A stretch of DNA of 40,941 bases from Veillonellales bacterium (GCA_944390485.1 CALXPQ010000009.1:1-40941); one strand, 5' to 3'. Counted from the first letter of the stretch, positions 1 to 8,589 are shown. Program-made: numbers and translations. Notes: generated from the sequence alone by a model not told the origin.

Positions 1-20
1 CGGCATATAGTTCGCTGTAC

Positions 21-40
21 TGTTCAGTTTTCAAAGAACG
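21..40 (-). promoter_or_regulatory. rRNA leader element (boxA-like)
   Basis: Read on the minus strand this is CGTTCTTTGAAAACTGAACA, a sequence typical of leaders and spacers of Firmicute rRNA operons, just downstream of the promoter at 63-91. It implies that a 16S rRNA gene, or another stable-RNA gene, starts beyond the left edge. The rRNA itself is not in the window. Confidence 0.6.
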
Positions 41-62
41 AGCCGCTCGGTGCGACTTTGAC

Positions 63-91
63 ATGATAGCAAATCTGTGACTTGCTGTCAA
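63..91 (-). promoter_or_regulatory. Strong rRNA-type promoter reading off the left edge
   Basis: On the minus strand there is a perfect -35 TTGACA (86-91), a 17-base spacer and a -10 TATCAT (63-68). An A/T-rich tract lies directly upstream (about 101-120) and resembles an UP element. With the leader at 21-40 this is best read as the promoter of an rRNA operon transcribed to the left. Confidence 0.75.
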
Positions 92-400
92 GTGGTTTTC
101 TGAAAAATATTTTTTCAGGAACCAGGTCGTCGGGCTGACGACGTGAGTAATATTACCACGGCGGGGAGGGGCTCGTCAAGGAAATTGGGGTCTTTTTCTG
201 TAAAGACAGTCGTCTGGCGGATAGAGGGTACTCTATTTCTATACATATACCGTTGGAGACACACTGGATAAGTCTTATGTACGGAGATCTCCTCATAGGG
301 GATGATGACGGATATTCCCGCACTGTGCGGAGACAGGCGGGAGATTTTCTTTTCAGTAGCTATCGTAGCGAGTCTCCATGGAGGGCAGGGAACGGGGCTG

Positions 401-978
401 CTCATGGGGATGCGGACCCACATGGAGAATCCGTACGTGTTTCTTATGTACGATTGTTTCCATTTCTGGAATGCGATTCCATGGTCTCCGACATTCTTTC
501 CAGCCGCTCGGAAAGAATGTCGGCCAAGAAAGGGAGCGCCGCCGCGCGTTTCCGGCCTAAGCTGATCACCGTCTCAGCTAACGGGCCGCAACTCGCTCCC
601 TCCGGTCGCTCAGACACGGCGTCCCGTCTTCACGCTGAGACGGTGCCCAGCTTCCCCCTGCGGGGTCGGCCTCCAACGGAACGGGCGGGGAGCTGGACCA
701 ATGTTAGACTTCATTGTACATACGGTGCGGGCTTCATGTTCGATGCGAGCGTTTCTCATACACCGGTGCGGGCCCACATAGAAAAAAATTCCTTACTTCT
801 CATGGCCGGGGAAGTTTGGTGTCGCCGCTTCGCGGCTCCCTTGTACTGACGTACAATCTCATGCAAGAGCGGGCCCACATACGTTGGCGGCCTTTATTCT
901 CAGGCCCGTGGAAATTTAGCGTCGCGTGCAAGCACGCTCCCCTGTAGCGATGTGCAGTCTCATATAAGAGCAGACCCA
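401..978. repeat. Imperfect ~100-bp repeats rich in hairpins
   Basis: A shared core of CTCAT, 5-9 variable bases, then GCGG(A/G/C)CCCACAT occurs at 401-423, 755-780, 858-880 and, weaker, 959-978. The last three are about 100 bases apart. A second shared block starts at 798 and 898. Between cores are short hairpins whose sequences differ but whose pairing is kept: GCCGC/GCGGC against GCGTG/CACGC, and TTGTAC/GTACAA against CTGTA/TGCAG. No convincing gene lies between 121 and 1060. Short open frames here have no start signals and run across the repeats. Confidence 0.6.
488..523. repeat. Perfect 14-bp inverted repeat
   Basis: Arms CCGACATTCTTTCC (488-501) and GGAAAGAATGTCGG (510-523) are separated by an 8-base loop. 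There is no T-tract after either arm, so this is a structural hairpin and not a terminator. A 12-bp inverted repeat (567-578 with 634-645) follows in the same non-coding stretch. Confidence 0.8.
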
Positions 979-1025
979 CTGCGCATTTACTTTTCTATTT
1001 TCTTTTATAAGAATCACTGCCATAG

Positions 1026-1056
1026 AAAAAGCCGCCCGGCGAGGGCGGCTTTTTTT
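1026..1056 (-). terminator. Intrinsic terminator of the HTH-repeat gene
   Basis: GCCGCCC/GGGCGGC stem (1031-1037, 1043-1049) with A/T runs on both sides. It lies immediately after the stop codon of the minus-strand gene at 1061 and could work in both directions. Confidence 0.85.
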
Positions 1057-1060
1057 GCGC

Positions 1061-1840
1061 TCACAAGCCGGCGGCTTTTATGGATGCGGTGAAGGCGCGC
1101 CACTGGTCGGGGCGGGGATCGCCGTAGAGTTTTTCTGCGGCGGCGCGGGTGATGAGCCATGTCCGGCCGGCGCGGCGGCGTTCGCCGTCTCCGAGGCGGG
1201 CGGCGCGGTGGCCGGCGCCGGCGGCGGCGCTGCGCACGTCTTCGGCGCTGCGGCCCCAGAACTGGCCGGCTTCGGCAGTGGTGAAGACGAGGAGGAGCGG
1301 GTGGAGCGCCGCGTCTCCCGCGGACTCTCCGCCGTAGAAGCGGGCGGCGGCGGCTTTGTCGATGAGCCAGCCGGTGGGCGTATGCTTGGCGCCTGCGCCA
1401 AGGCGGCCCTGTTCGCAGTCGGCTTTCACGGCTTTTGCCGTCATGCCATGGATGTCGGCGATTTCTTTTTCGGTGCCGCAGGCGTCGAGGATGTCCGGGA
1501 AGCGCAGGGCCGCCGCGTCTTCCGGCATAGGGAAGGCCTCGGCGGGAAGCACGAAGAGGCCGGACGCAGCGGCGCAGACGGCGGCGCCGGCGGGGAGGCG
1601 GCGCCAGTCACGAAAGCTGCGGAGAGCGGCAGCGGTGCGGAGCGGATCGTCCAGCGCGGTCCAGGCGCGGGCTTCGCCGGGGACGGGGCGGAAATCTGCG
1701 GCCGGGCAGGCCGGGAGGAGACAGAGCGCGGGCCCGCAGGCGAGGACGGCCCCTTCCTGCGGCAGCCGGCCCAGCAGCCAGTCTTCGTAGAGGCGGGCGG
1801 CGTCCCGTTCTGTAATTCCGGTATAGAGCAGTCGATTCAT
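1061..1840 (-). CDS. Protein with two helix-turn-helix-like repeats, function unknown
   Basis: A 259-residue protein. Two C-terminal segments (about 125-170 and 187-240) share one plan: a helix-turn-helix-like stretch (EIADIHGMTAKAVKADCEQG; AGQFWGRSAEDVRSAA), then a WLI strand (158-160, 228-230) and an (F/L)YG end. This resembles excisionase/MerR-like winged HTH modules, in which 'WLI' is common, so DNA binding is inferred. The first ~115 residues (WLLGRLPQEG...) are not recognised. The ATG at 1840 has a good AAAGGAGA site. It is a single-gene unit with its own terminator. Composition matches the neighbours, so there is no sign of recent transfer. It may be a regulator, but no target is visible. 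Confidence 0.65.
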   Translation of the reverse strand: MNRLLYTGITERDAARLYEDWLLGRLPQEGAVLACGPALCLLPACPAADFRPVPGEARAWTALDDPLRTAAALRSFRDWRRLPAGAAVCAAASGLFVLPAEAFPMPEDAAALRFPDILDACGTEKEIADIHGMTAKAVKADCEQGRLGAGAKHTPTGWLIDKAAAARFYGGESAGDAALHPLLLVFTTAEAGQFWGRSAEDVRSAAAGAGHRAARLGDGERRRAGRTWLITRAAAEKLYGDPRPDQWRAFTASIKAAGL

Positions 1841-1910
1841 GGCGGTCTCCTTTCTTTTTTATTTTTCTATTATCCCACGGTTCTCCCGCGGCCGCCAGAA
1901 AAAGGGGCAT

Positions 1911-1936
1911 AAAAAAGAGCAGGCAGCCTGCTCTTT
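1911..1936 (-). terminator. Intrinsic terminator of the MFS gene
   Basis: AAAGAGCAGG (1914-1923) pairs with CCTGCTCTTT (1927-1936) around a 3-base loop. The minus-strand T-tract covers 1911-1916. It begins 9 bases after the stop codon. Confidence 0.85.
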
Positions 1937-1944
1937 GCGATGGA

Positions 1945-3132
1945 TCAGTCCCAGCCCTTCCGGTGCTCCTGCCGGCCCCAGATCCAGAGGGTAGCCGCGA
2001 GGAGGATGGCCCCGCCCAGGAAGAAGGCGGAGGAAAGGCCGAAGGCGTCGGCGGTGACGCCGCCCAGGAGCGGCCCCACGAAGTTGCCCAGGTTCATGCC
2101 GGTGGCCATGAGGCCGAAGGCGCTGCCCCGCATGCCCGCGTCGGTGCATTCGTTGACGCCGGCGGTGATGGCGATGGTGCCGCCCACGACGAAGATGCCG
2201 AAGAGGAACTGCGCCGCGGAGAAGGTCCAGATGTCCGGCGCGAGCCACTGGGCAAAGAAGGTGGCTGCCCCGCCGGCGAAGGACCAGAGGATGGCCGTAT
2301 TCACGCCGCGGCGGGTGCAGAGCTTGCCCCAGAAGGGCGCGGCGATGACGCCGGCGATGCCCACCACGCCCACGATGATGCCGGAGAAGAGGTCCGCGTC
2401 GGCCGTGTCATGGGTGAGCTCCGCCACATAGAGGGCGAATATGGGATTGATGAGGATGATGGCCGCCTGATTGACGATCATGAGGCCCATGAGGCGGAGG
2501 AAGGTATGGTTGCCCGAGAGGATGCGGAAGAACGCCAGCATACCCACGTGCCGTTTCGCGTCCTGCTTCGGCTCGCGCACGAAGAAGAGGATGAGCAGGA
2601 AGCAGATGACGTACCCCACGCCGCCCACGAGGAAGGAGGTGCGCATGCCGAGGAAGTGAGCCAAGCTCCCGCCGAGGAAGGGGCCGATGACGCTCCCGGC
2701 GCTGCGCCCGGCCATGAGGAAGCTGATGGCTTCGGCGGAGTGGCTTCCGGCGATGGCGGAGAGCAGGGACTGGCAGATGGGGAAATACCCGAAGGAGAAG
2801 CCCTGGAACATGCGCACGCCGATGAACTGGAGCGGCGTGGTGACGATGGAGGCAATGAAGAAGGCCAGCGCGAGGCTTCCCGCGGCACGGAGGATCATCT
2901 TCTTGCAGCCCATGCGGTCGGAGAGCGCGCCCCAGATGGGCAGGACGATGGCGCCCATGAGGAAGGTGCTCGACGCAGCGAGCGACGTCCAGAGTTCTAC
3001 GTTCTCCTGCGTCGCGCCGAGGTCGAGGAGGTAGAAGGACAGGAAAGGAAAGACCATCGTGCCGCCGCCGGAGACGCAGATGCCCCCGAGCGCGCAGATC
3101 CACACGGTCCGTTTCAGATAGGAATTGCCCAT
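1945..3132 (-). CDS. MFS transporter, drug:H+ antiporter type
   Basis: A 395-residue, roughly 12-helix inner-membrane protein of the major facilitator superfamily, DHA1-like (MdtG-like). The family signature A loop is present at residues 68-79 (GALSDRMGCKKM), and a motif C-like GPFLGG lies in TM5. These point to proton-driven efflux of small hydrophobic compounds; the substrate is not predictable. The frame is open further upstream, but the ATG at 3132 was chosen because an AGAGGCGG site precedes it and the protein then starts just before TM1 (RTVWICALGG). It is monocistronic, with a terminator directly after it. Confidence 0.85.
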   Translation of the reverse strand: MGNSYLKRTVWICALGGICVSGGGTMVFPFLSFYLLDLGATQENVELWTSLAASSTFLMGAIVLPIWGALSDRMGCKKMILRAAGSLALAFFIASIVTTPLQFIGVRMFQGFSFGYFPICQSLLSAIAGSHSAEAISFLMAGRSAGSVIGPFLGGSLAHFLGMRTSFLVGGVGYVICFLLILFFVREPKQDAKRHVGMLAFFRILSGNHTFLRLMGLMIVNQAAIILINPIFALYVAELTHDTADADLFSGIIVGVVGIAGVIAAPFWGKLCTRRGVNTAILWSFAGGAATFFAQWLAPDIWTFSAAQFLFGIFVVGGTIAITAGVNECTDAGMRGSAFGLMATGMNLGNFVGPLLGGVTADAFGLSSAFFLGGAILLAATLWIWGRQEHRKGWD

Positions 3133-3266
3133 GATTCCGCCTCTTTCCACCGCTTCTTTGCGGCTTTGCCGTTCATTATGGCCGGATTTGCTTAGATTAT
3201 GCGCCCGCCTCCGCGCGGTGTCAATGCGGATCCGCCCGTTTTTCCGAAGTGCGGCCGCTCCGGGCG

Positions 3267-3294
3267 CAAAAAAGAAGCGCCCCCGGAGGGACGC
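3267..3294 (-). terminator. Intrinsic terminator after rplI
   Basis: GCGTCCC/GGGGCGC stem (one G-U pair, 4-base loop) followed on the minus strand by TTCTTTTTT. It closes the yybS-gdpP-rplI cluster. Confidence 0.75.
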
Positions 3295-3311
3295 CCCTTT
3301 CGCACTGCGTG

Positions 3312-3758
3312 TCAGTCCGCGATGACGGAGAGCTGGATGGTGCTGGTGACCTGCGGGTGCACCCACACTTCGATCTCGTATTCGCCGGTCTGTTTGATCG
3401 GTTCCTTGATCTTGATGTTTTTCTTGTCGAGCTTGAAGCCGTACTTCTTCTCGAGGGTCTCGCTGATGTCCTTGGCGGTGACGCTGCCGAAGATGCGGCC
3501 GTCTTCGCCGACCTTCACGTGGATCTCCGCGTGGACTTTCTTCAGCTGAGACGCCATGACCACCGCTTCGTCCGCGGCGACCTTGGATTTGAATTCCTTG
3601 GATTCCTTCCGCTGCGCGGCGGTATTGAGGTTCGCCTTCGTCCCTTCCTGGCCGAGGCCCCGCTTGATGAGCACGTTGCGGCCGTAGCCGTCGGAGACTT
3701 CCACCACGTCGCCGCGTTTGCCCAGTTTCTTCACGTCCTGCAAAAGCACTACTTTCAT
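3312..3758 (-). CDS. rplI: 50S ribosomal protein L9
   Basis: A 148-residue L9, the usual length, binding 23S rRNA in the large subunit. The family N-terminus is clear (MKVVLLQDVKKLGKRGDVVEV, residues 1-20, then the GYGRNVL loop), with the long connecting helix (about 40-75) and C-terminal domain. The ATG follows the gdpP stop with no spacing (TAAATG on the minus strand) and has an AGGAGG site inside the gdpP 3' end, so the two are translationally linked. The gdpP-rplI pairing is a conserved Firmicute arrangement. A terminator follows. Confidence 0.97.
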   Translation of the reverse strand: MKVVLLQDVKKLGKRGDVVEVSDGYGRNVLIKRGLGQEGTKANLNTAAQRKESKEFKSKVAADEAVVMASQLKKVHAEIHVKVGEDGRIFGSVTAKDISETLEKKYGFKLDKKNIKIKEPIKQTGEYEIEVWVHPQVTSTIQLSVIAD

Positions 3759-5738
3759 TTATGATTCCTCCTTCAGCTGTTCACGGACCGCAGCGATGAT
3801 CTTTTTCTCTGCGTCCTCTTTGTCCTGTTCTTTGATCTGCGCGCCGGAGACGGTCATGTGTCCGCCGCCGCCGATGGCTTCCATGACGAGCTGTACGTTA
3901 ATTGTACCATCGCTCCGGGCGGATACGCCAATTTTCTTGTCCAGCGGGTAGAAAAGGATGCTGCACCGGATGCCCTCCACGTTCACGAGGAAATCCGCCA
4001 CCTGCGCCGCGATGACCTGCGCCTGCGCGACGCCCGCCGGGCACTCCGCGATGGCGATGCATTTGTCGATGATCTTCATCTTCGCCATGATGGCCGACTT
4101 GATCTTCGTGGTCTCGATGTCCACGGCGAAGAGCTCCCGCACGAGTTTCGTGTCCGCGCCGCTCCGGCGAAGGAAGCTCGCCGCGTCGAAGGTGCGGATG
4201 CCGGTCTGGACGGCGAAATTCTTCGTATCCACCACGATGCCCGCGTAGAGACAGGAAGCGATGAGCTGGGGCAGCTCTTCGTCCGCGCCGTAATACTGCA
4301 CGAGCTCCGCCACGAGCTCCGCCGTGGAGGAGGCGGACGGCTCCATGTAGGTGAGGAGCGTATTCGGGATGATGGTGCTGGACCGGCGGTGATGGTCGAT
4401 GATGACCCGGCGGGAAGAGCGCTTCAGCACTTCCGGCGCGGCCACCATCTCCGGCACGTGGGTGTCCACCACGAAGACGAGGGTGCGGTCAGTGACGAGG
4501 TCTTTCGCGTCCCCTTCGTCGATGAGGAGCTCCGAGAGCGCTTCGTCGTCCTCGATGGCGCGGCGCATCTTCTTCGACGTCTCGGGGTATTTCGAGACGA
4601 CCACGTGCACGTCCTTGCCGGAGGCCAGCGCCAGGTAGGCCACGCCCATGGCGCCGCCCAAGGCGTCGTAGTCTTCATTGGCGTGCCCCATGACGAGCAC
4701 GCGGTCCGAGTCGCCGATGATCTCCCGCAGGGCCTGCGCCACCACGCGCACGCGCACGCGGGTCATGCTGCCGGTGGCCGGGGTCTTGCCGCCGAAGACT
4801 TTCACGTCCTCGCCGATGCGCACCACCGCCTGGTCGCCGCCGCGGCCGAGGGCCAGGTCGAGCGAGACCTGCGCCTCCTCCGCCTGCCGGGCGAAGGTGT
4901 CCTCGCTCTGCACGATGCCGATGGACACCGTCACGGGGATGCGGTTCACCGTCTTGATCTCGCGCACCTTGTCGAGGATCTCGAAATGGTTCTCCATGAG
5001 GGTCGCCAGCGAGGCCCGGGAGATGCACGCCGCGAAGTCCGCCGTGGCGTACTGCTTGATGAATCCGTCCAGCTGGGAAAATTCCCCGAGGATGCATTCG
5101 TCCACCTCGGAGAGGAGATTCGATTTCTCCACGTCCGTCATGTCCGCGGAGACTTCGGAAATATTGTCGATGCGGATGAGGCAGAAGACCGGCATGGCCT
5201 CTTCGCTCGCCTGGATGGCCTTCTCCATGTCGGTGCGGTCCATCAGGTAGAAGAGCATGTATGCGCTCTTGCCGTCCTCGCCGGCTTCGATGAATTTGTG
5301 GAACACCCGGAAGTACGCGCCCTTCACCGCGCAGTCGAACCATCCGGACTTGCCCCAGAGGCGCGCCGCATGGGTCCCCGGCAGGAGCCGGTCGATCTCG
5401 GTCTCCCCTTCCGCCTCGGCCTTCACCCACGTGCGGAAGATGTCGTTCGCCCAGACGAGGCGGCGCTTGTCGTTCACCATGGCGATGCCGAGGGGCAGGT
5501 TCTTCACGGCGTACACCGTGCCCGCCTCCACGCCGGCGGAGAGATCGTCCAGATATTTCATGAGGATCTTCTCCTGCTCCAGGTCGTTCTTCTTGATGAA
5601 GATGACGCACGCCATGTCGATGATGGCGAGGAGCACGCCGAGCACCCAGTTCTGGCTGACGAGGGCCAGCAGGGTCACGATGACCAGCACGCAGAAAAGT
5701 TTCTCATTCCTCTTCTGCACCCAGACTTTCTCCAGCAT
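3759..5738 (-). CDS. gdpP: c-di-AMP phosphodiesterase GdpP
   Basis: A 659-residue membrane-anchored enzyme that hydrolyses the second messenger c-di-AMP. Order: two membrane helices (about 13-48), a PAS-like region (about 75-170), a degenerate GGDEF domain (about 185-310, ending GRGGDQAVV), then the DHH domain with the metal-binding HxxxDxD pattern (HANEDYD, 351-357) and DHH motif (448-450), and the DHHA1 GGGGH motif (623-627). Length and order match Bacillus GdpP/YybT, so an active enzyme is expected. The ATG has a GGGAGG site. It lies between yybS and rplI as in many Firmicutes. Confidence 0.95.
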   Translation of the reverse strand: MLEKVWVQKRNEKLFCVLVIVTLLALVSQNWVLGVLLAIIDMACVIFIKKNDLEQEKILMKYLDDLSAGVEAGTVYAVKNLPLGIAMVNDKRRLVWANDIFRTWVKAEAEGETEIDRLLPGTHAARLWGKSGWFDCAVKGAYFRVFHKFIEAGEDGKSAYMLFYLMDRTDMEKAIQASEEAMPVFCLIRIDNISEVSADMTDVEKSNLLSEVDECILGEFSQLDGFIKQYATADFAACISRASLATLMENHFEILDKVREIKTVNRIPVTVSIGIVQSEDTFARQAEEAQVSLDLALGRGGDQAVVRIGEDVKVFGGKTPATGSMTRVRVRVVAQALREIIGDSDRVLVMGHANEDYDALGGAMGVAYLALASGKDVHVVVSKYPETSKKMRRAIEDDEALSELLIDEGDAKDLVTDRTLVFVVDTHVPEMVAAPEVLKRSSRRVIIDHHRRSSTIIPNTLLTYMEPSASSTAELVAELVQYYGADEELPQLIASCLYAGIVVDTKNFAVQTGIRTFDAASFLRRSGADTKLVRELFAVDIETTKIKSAIMAKMKIIDKCIAIAECPAGVAQAQVIAAQVADFLVNVEGIRCSILFYPLDKKIGVSARSDGTINVQLVMEAIGGGGHMTVSGAQIKEQDKEDAEKKIIAAVREQLKEES

Positions 5739-5789
5739 AGAGCCTCCCTGCCCGCGGCTTCCCGCGGGCCTTTCTTTCTCAGTGTCCTT

Positions 5790-5819
5790 ATTATACTAAA
5801 AATCCGGGGAAATAGAAAA
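5790..5819 (-). promoter_or_regulatory. Possible gdpP-rplI promoter
   Basis: A consensus -10 TATAAT (5790-5795) lies about 50 bases upstream of gdpP, with only a poor -35 (TTTTCT, about 18 bases away). It follows a hairpin at 5839-5858, suggesting that gdpP-rplI can be transcribed separately from yybS. Confidence 0.4.
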
Positions 5820-5834
5820 CGGGGCCGGACGCGC

Positions 5835-5858
5835 GAAAACGGCGCCCGAAAGCGCCGT
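5835..5858 (-). terminator. Weak hairpin terminator after yybS
   Basis: ACGGCGC/GCGCCGT stem with a 6-base loop and only a short T run (TTTTC) on the minus strand. It sits directly after the yybS stop and may only partly reduce read-through into gdpP. Confidence 0.5.
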
Positions 5859-5861
5859 CTG

Positions 5862-6818
5862 TCATTGATAGTTCCGTTTTTCCCGGTAATGGAAGAGCAT
5901 GTCGAAGAGGCCCATCACGACCACCACCTGCTGCATGAAGGGCAGGAAGAGGGAGCCCGCTACGAGGAACCACCGGAGTGTGCGGAAGACCGGGTACCGC
6001 ACGGGGAGCCACCACGCGAAAGCGATGCCCTGGAGCCAGAACATGAAATTGCACACGAGCTGGAGGTTGTAGTTCACCGTGGTGATCCAGTTGTCCTCCG
6101 TGTAGACGAGGCCGATGCCGATGAAGACGAGGTAGGCGTAGACGGACCACATGGGGAGCTGCCAGCGGGAGAGCGGCGGCAGCGAGGGGATGTCCTTCAG
6201 CCCGAGGCGGCCGAAGATGTATCCGGAGAGGACCATCGCCGCCCAGGAGTAGATGACGCACACAGTCACGGCGATGAAGAGCACCGATTTCCGCAGCAGC
6301 TCGTAGGTGACGTTCATGCTCTCCTGCGCCGCGGCGAGGGTCTCCCCGCTGTAGAACTGGGGCAGGAGCTCTTCCGTGGACTGGCGGATGGACTCGAAGA
6401 AGCTCCCATCGAGGAGCGACGTGTCCACGCCGAGCACGAAGACGCCGAAGAGGATCTGGAGCGCGAAGGCGCAGAGTACGGCCGCCGCGCCCGCGAAGAG
6501 CGTCACCGCCGGGCGCACGCGCCGCCGGTAGCACCAGCCCAGCACGGTGCCCAGGCAGGCGAAGATGGCGCACACGAAGGCGCCGGAGAAGACCCCGAAG
6601 AAGACGGAGTCGAGGATGAGCGTGCCCGCGGTGACGATCACCGACCAGCGCGTGCCGTGCGTGAGGCCGATGTAGGCGATCGGCAGCGGGATGAGCAGGA
6701 AGATGACCGTGGAGAAGATGGGCATGTACAGCCCCAGCATGGACAGGACGACCGCGACGGCGGTACCCATGCCGGCGGCGACTACGGCGTTCGTGTCGCC
6801 CGGACGGAATGATTTCAT
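5862..6818 (-). CDS. yybS: DUF2232 membrane protein, YybS family
   Basis: A 318-residue polytopic membrane protein. It has a hydrophobic N-terminal half (helices from about residue 10 to 115), a polar stretch around 125-165, then further helices to the end. Family and place, directly before gdpP and rplI, match Bacillus yybS. The biochemical role is not known; a link to c-di-AMP or cell-envelope physiology is only suggested by conserved neighbourhood. The ATG at 6818 has an AAAGGAAA site. A second DUF2232 protein is encoded at 9312-9932. Confidence 0.85.
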   Translation of the reverse strand: MKSFRPGDTNAVVAAGMGTAVAVVLSMLGLYMPIFSTVIFLLIPLPIAYIGLTHGTRWSVIVTAGTLILDSVFFGVFSGAFVCAIFACLGTVLGWCYRRRVRPAVTLFAGAAAVLCAFALQILFGVFVLGVDTSLLDGSFFESIRQSTEELLPQFYSGETLAAAQESMNVTYELLRKSVLFIAVTVCVIYSWAAMVLSGYIFGRLGLKDIPSLPPLSRWQLPMWSVYAYLVFIGIGLVYTEDNWITTVNYNLQLVCNFMFWLQGIAFAWWLPVRYPVFRTLRWFLVAGSLFLPFMQQVVVVMGLFDMLFHYREKRNYQ

Positions 6819-6883
6819 GAGATTTCCTTTCTGTGGGAGAGCCTCCCCGTATATATTTTCTTCAATATATCAGAATGACCGGC

Positions 6884-6920
6884 AAAAAGAAAGACAGCCG
6901 CCTCCGGGGAAGCGGCCGTC
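6884..6920 (-). terminator. Intrinsic terminator after the RNase J gene
   Basis: GACGGCCGC/GCGGCTGTC 9-bp stem with one G-U pair, followed on the minus strand by TTTCTTTTT. It begins 7 bases after the stop codon. Confidence 0.85.
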
Positions 6921-6927
6921 TCCGGCG

Positions 6928-8589
6928 TCAGCGGACCTCCTGGATGATGGGGAGGATCATGGGACGCCGTTTCGTCTTGTCGTAGAAATATTTGCCCAGC
7001 GTGTCGCGGACCTGCGTCTTGATGGCATTCCACTCGGTCACATCGCCCGCCTCGCACCGGTCGAGCACGTTCTCCACGCGGTTCTTCGCGCCGGCGATGA
7101 GCTCTTCGCTGTCGCGGACGTACACGAAGCCGCGGGACACGATGTCCGGGCCGGCGAGCACGTGGTTCGAGCCCTTCTCGAGAGCGATTACCACGATGAC
7201 CACGCCGTCATTGGAGAGCTGCTGGCGGTCGCGGATGACGATATTGCCCACGTCGCCCACGCCGAGGCCGTCCACGTAGACCGGCCCCGCGGTGACGCGG
7301 CCCGCCACGCGGCCCGACCGGGATGTGAATTCGAAGACCATGCCGTTCTCACCGACGAAGATGTTCTGTTTCTTCACGCCCATGCTCTCCGCGAGCTCCG
7401 CATGGCGGCAGAGCATGCGGTATTCCCCGTGGACGGGAATGAAGAATTTCGGCTGGATGAGGGCGTGCATCGTCTTCAGCTCTTCCTGCGAGCCGTGGCC
7501 GGACACGTGCACCCGCATGGACGTGGTGGAGATGACGTGCGCGCCCAGGCGCATGAGCTTGTCGATGGTGCGTCCCACGCTGGTCTCATTGCCCGGGATG
7601 GGGGACGCGGAGATGATGACCGTGTCGCCCGCGTGGACCTGCACCTGCCGGTGGTTGCCCTCCGCCATGCGGGAGAGCCCCGCCATCGGCTCGCCCTGGC
7701 TGCCCGTGGTGAGGATGCACAGCTGGTCGTCGCGGTAGCGGTTCATTTCCTCCGGCTCGATGAAGGTGCCCGCCGGCGCTTTCAGGTAGCCCAGCTCGAG
7801 GGCGATGTCCGTGACGTTCACCATGGACCGGCCGAAGACGCACACCTTGCGGCGGAAGGCCACCGCGGCGTCCACCGCCATCTGGATGCGGGACACGTTC
7901 GACGCGAAGGTCGCCAGGATGATGCGGCCCCGCGCGCCGGAGTAGGCTTTCATGAGCGAGTCCATCACCACCGCTTCGGACGGGGTGTAGCCCGGGCGCT
8001 CCGCGTTCGTGGAGTCCGCCATGAGGAGCAGCACGCCCCGCTGCCCGAGCTCGGCCAGCTTGTGCACGTCCATGAGGTGGCCGTCCACCGGCGTATGGTC
8101 GAATTTGAAGTCGCCCGTGTGGACCACCACGCCCACGGGGGTGCGGAAATAGATGCCGCACGAGTCGGGGATGGAGTGGCACACGTGGAAGAAGCCGAAC
8201 TTGAAGCAGCCCGCCTTGTATTCCTTGCCCGTCTCGATGACGTTCAGCTCGTACTTGCCGATGCGCGCTTCGCGGAACTTCCCTTCGATGAGGCCGCAGG
8301 TGAGGCGCGCCGCGTAGATCGGCGCGTTCACTTCCTTCATCAGGTACGCCAGAGAGCCGATGTGGTCTTCGTGGCCGTGGGTAATGACGATGGCCCGCAC
8401 TTTATCTTTATTTTCGATGACATAGCTGAAATCCGGGATGACGATGTCGATGCCGAGCATGTTCTCCTCCGGGAACGCCATGCCCGAGTCGAGGATGATG
8501 ATGTCTTCGCCGTAGCGGACGATCGTCATGTTCTTGCCGATCTCGCCGAGACCGCCCAGGGGAATGATCTGTAATTTTTCCTTTGCCAA
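6928..8589 (-). CDS. rnjA: Ribonuclease J
   Basis: A 553-residue metallo-beta-lactamase/beta-CASP ribonuclease, which carries out 5'-3' exonuclease and endonuclease steps in mRNA decay and RNA maturation. Visible features: the HxHxDH metal site (H71, H73, D75, H76), TTGSQGEPM, the beta-CASP SGHGSQEE, PVHGEYRML and a C-terminal IVSRGFVYV segment. The start is a TTG at 8589: a GGGAGG site lies 6 bases upstream and the family N-terminus (KEKLQIIPLGG) follows at once. An in-frame ATG further upstream at 8676 has no such support. It forms its own unit between an extended -10 promoter and a terminator. Naming it J1 rather than J2 rests on similarity only. Confidence 0.95.
   Translation of the reverse strand: MAKEKLQIIPLGGLGEIGKNMTIVRYGEDIIILDSGMAFPEENMLGIDIVIPDFSYVIENKDKVRAIVITHGHEDHIGSLAYLMKEVNAPIYAARLTCGLIEGKFREARIGKYELNVIETGKEYKAGCFKFGFFHVCHSIPDSCGIYFRTPVGVVVHTGDFKFDHTPVDGHLMDVHKLAELGQRGVLLLMADSTNAERPGYTPSEAVVMDSLMKAYSGARGRIILATFASNVSRIQMAVDAAVAFRRKVCVFGRSMVNVTDIALELGYLKAPAGTFIEPEEMNRYRDDQLCILTTGSQGEPMAGLSRMAEGNHRQVQVHAGDTVIISASPIPGNETSVGRTIDKLMRLGAHVISTTSMRVHVSGHGSQEELKTMHALIQPKFFIPVHGEYRMLCRHAELAESMGVKKQNIFVGENGMVFEFTSRSGRVAGRVTAGPVYVDGLGVGDVGNIVIRDRQQLSNDGVVIVVIALEKGSNHVLAGPDIVSRGFVYVRDSEELIAGAKNRVENVLDRCEAGDVTEWNAIKTQVRDTLGKYFYDKTKRRPMILPIIQEVR

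Noticed and set aside
253..947. Short open frames in the left non-coding stretch
   Set aside because: They run across the imperfect repeats in several frames, lack ribosome-binding sites and match no family; the repeats explain the sequence better.
401..978. CRISPR array
   Set aside because: Repeats are imperfect and about 100 bases apart, without 20-40-base spacers of uniform length and without cas genes.
3858..6812. 984-codon open frame on the plus strand opposite gdpP and yybS
   Set aside because: It is an antisense shadow in GC-rich DNA: its residues are mostly His/Asp/Glu/Arg/Ala, it has no ribosome-binding site, and the minus strand carries two recognisable proteins. The same applies to the long plus-strand frames opposite RNase J, cstA and the aro genes.
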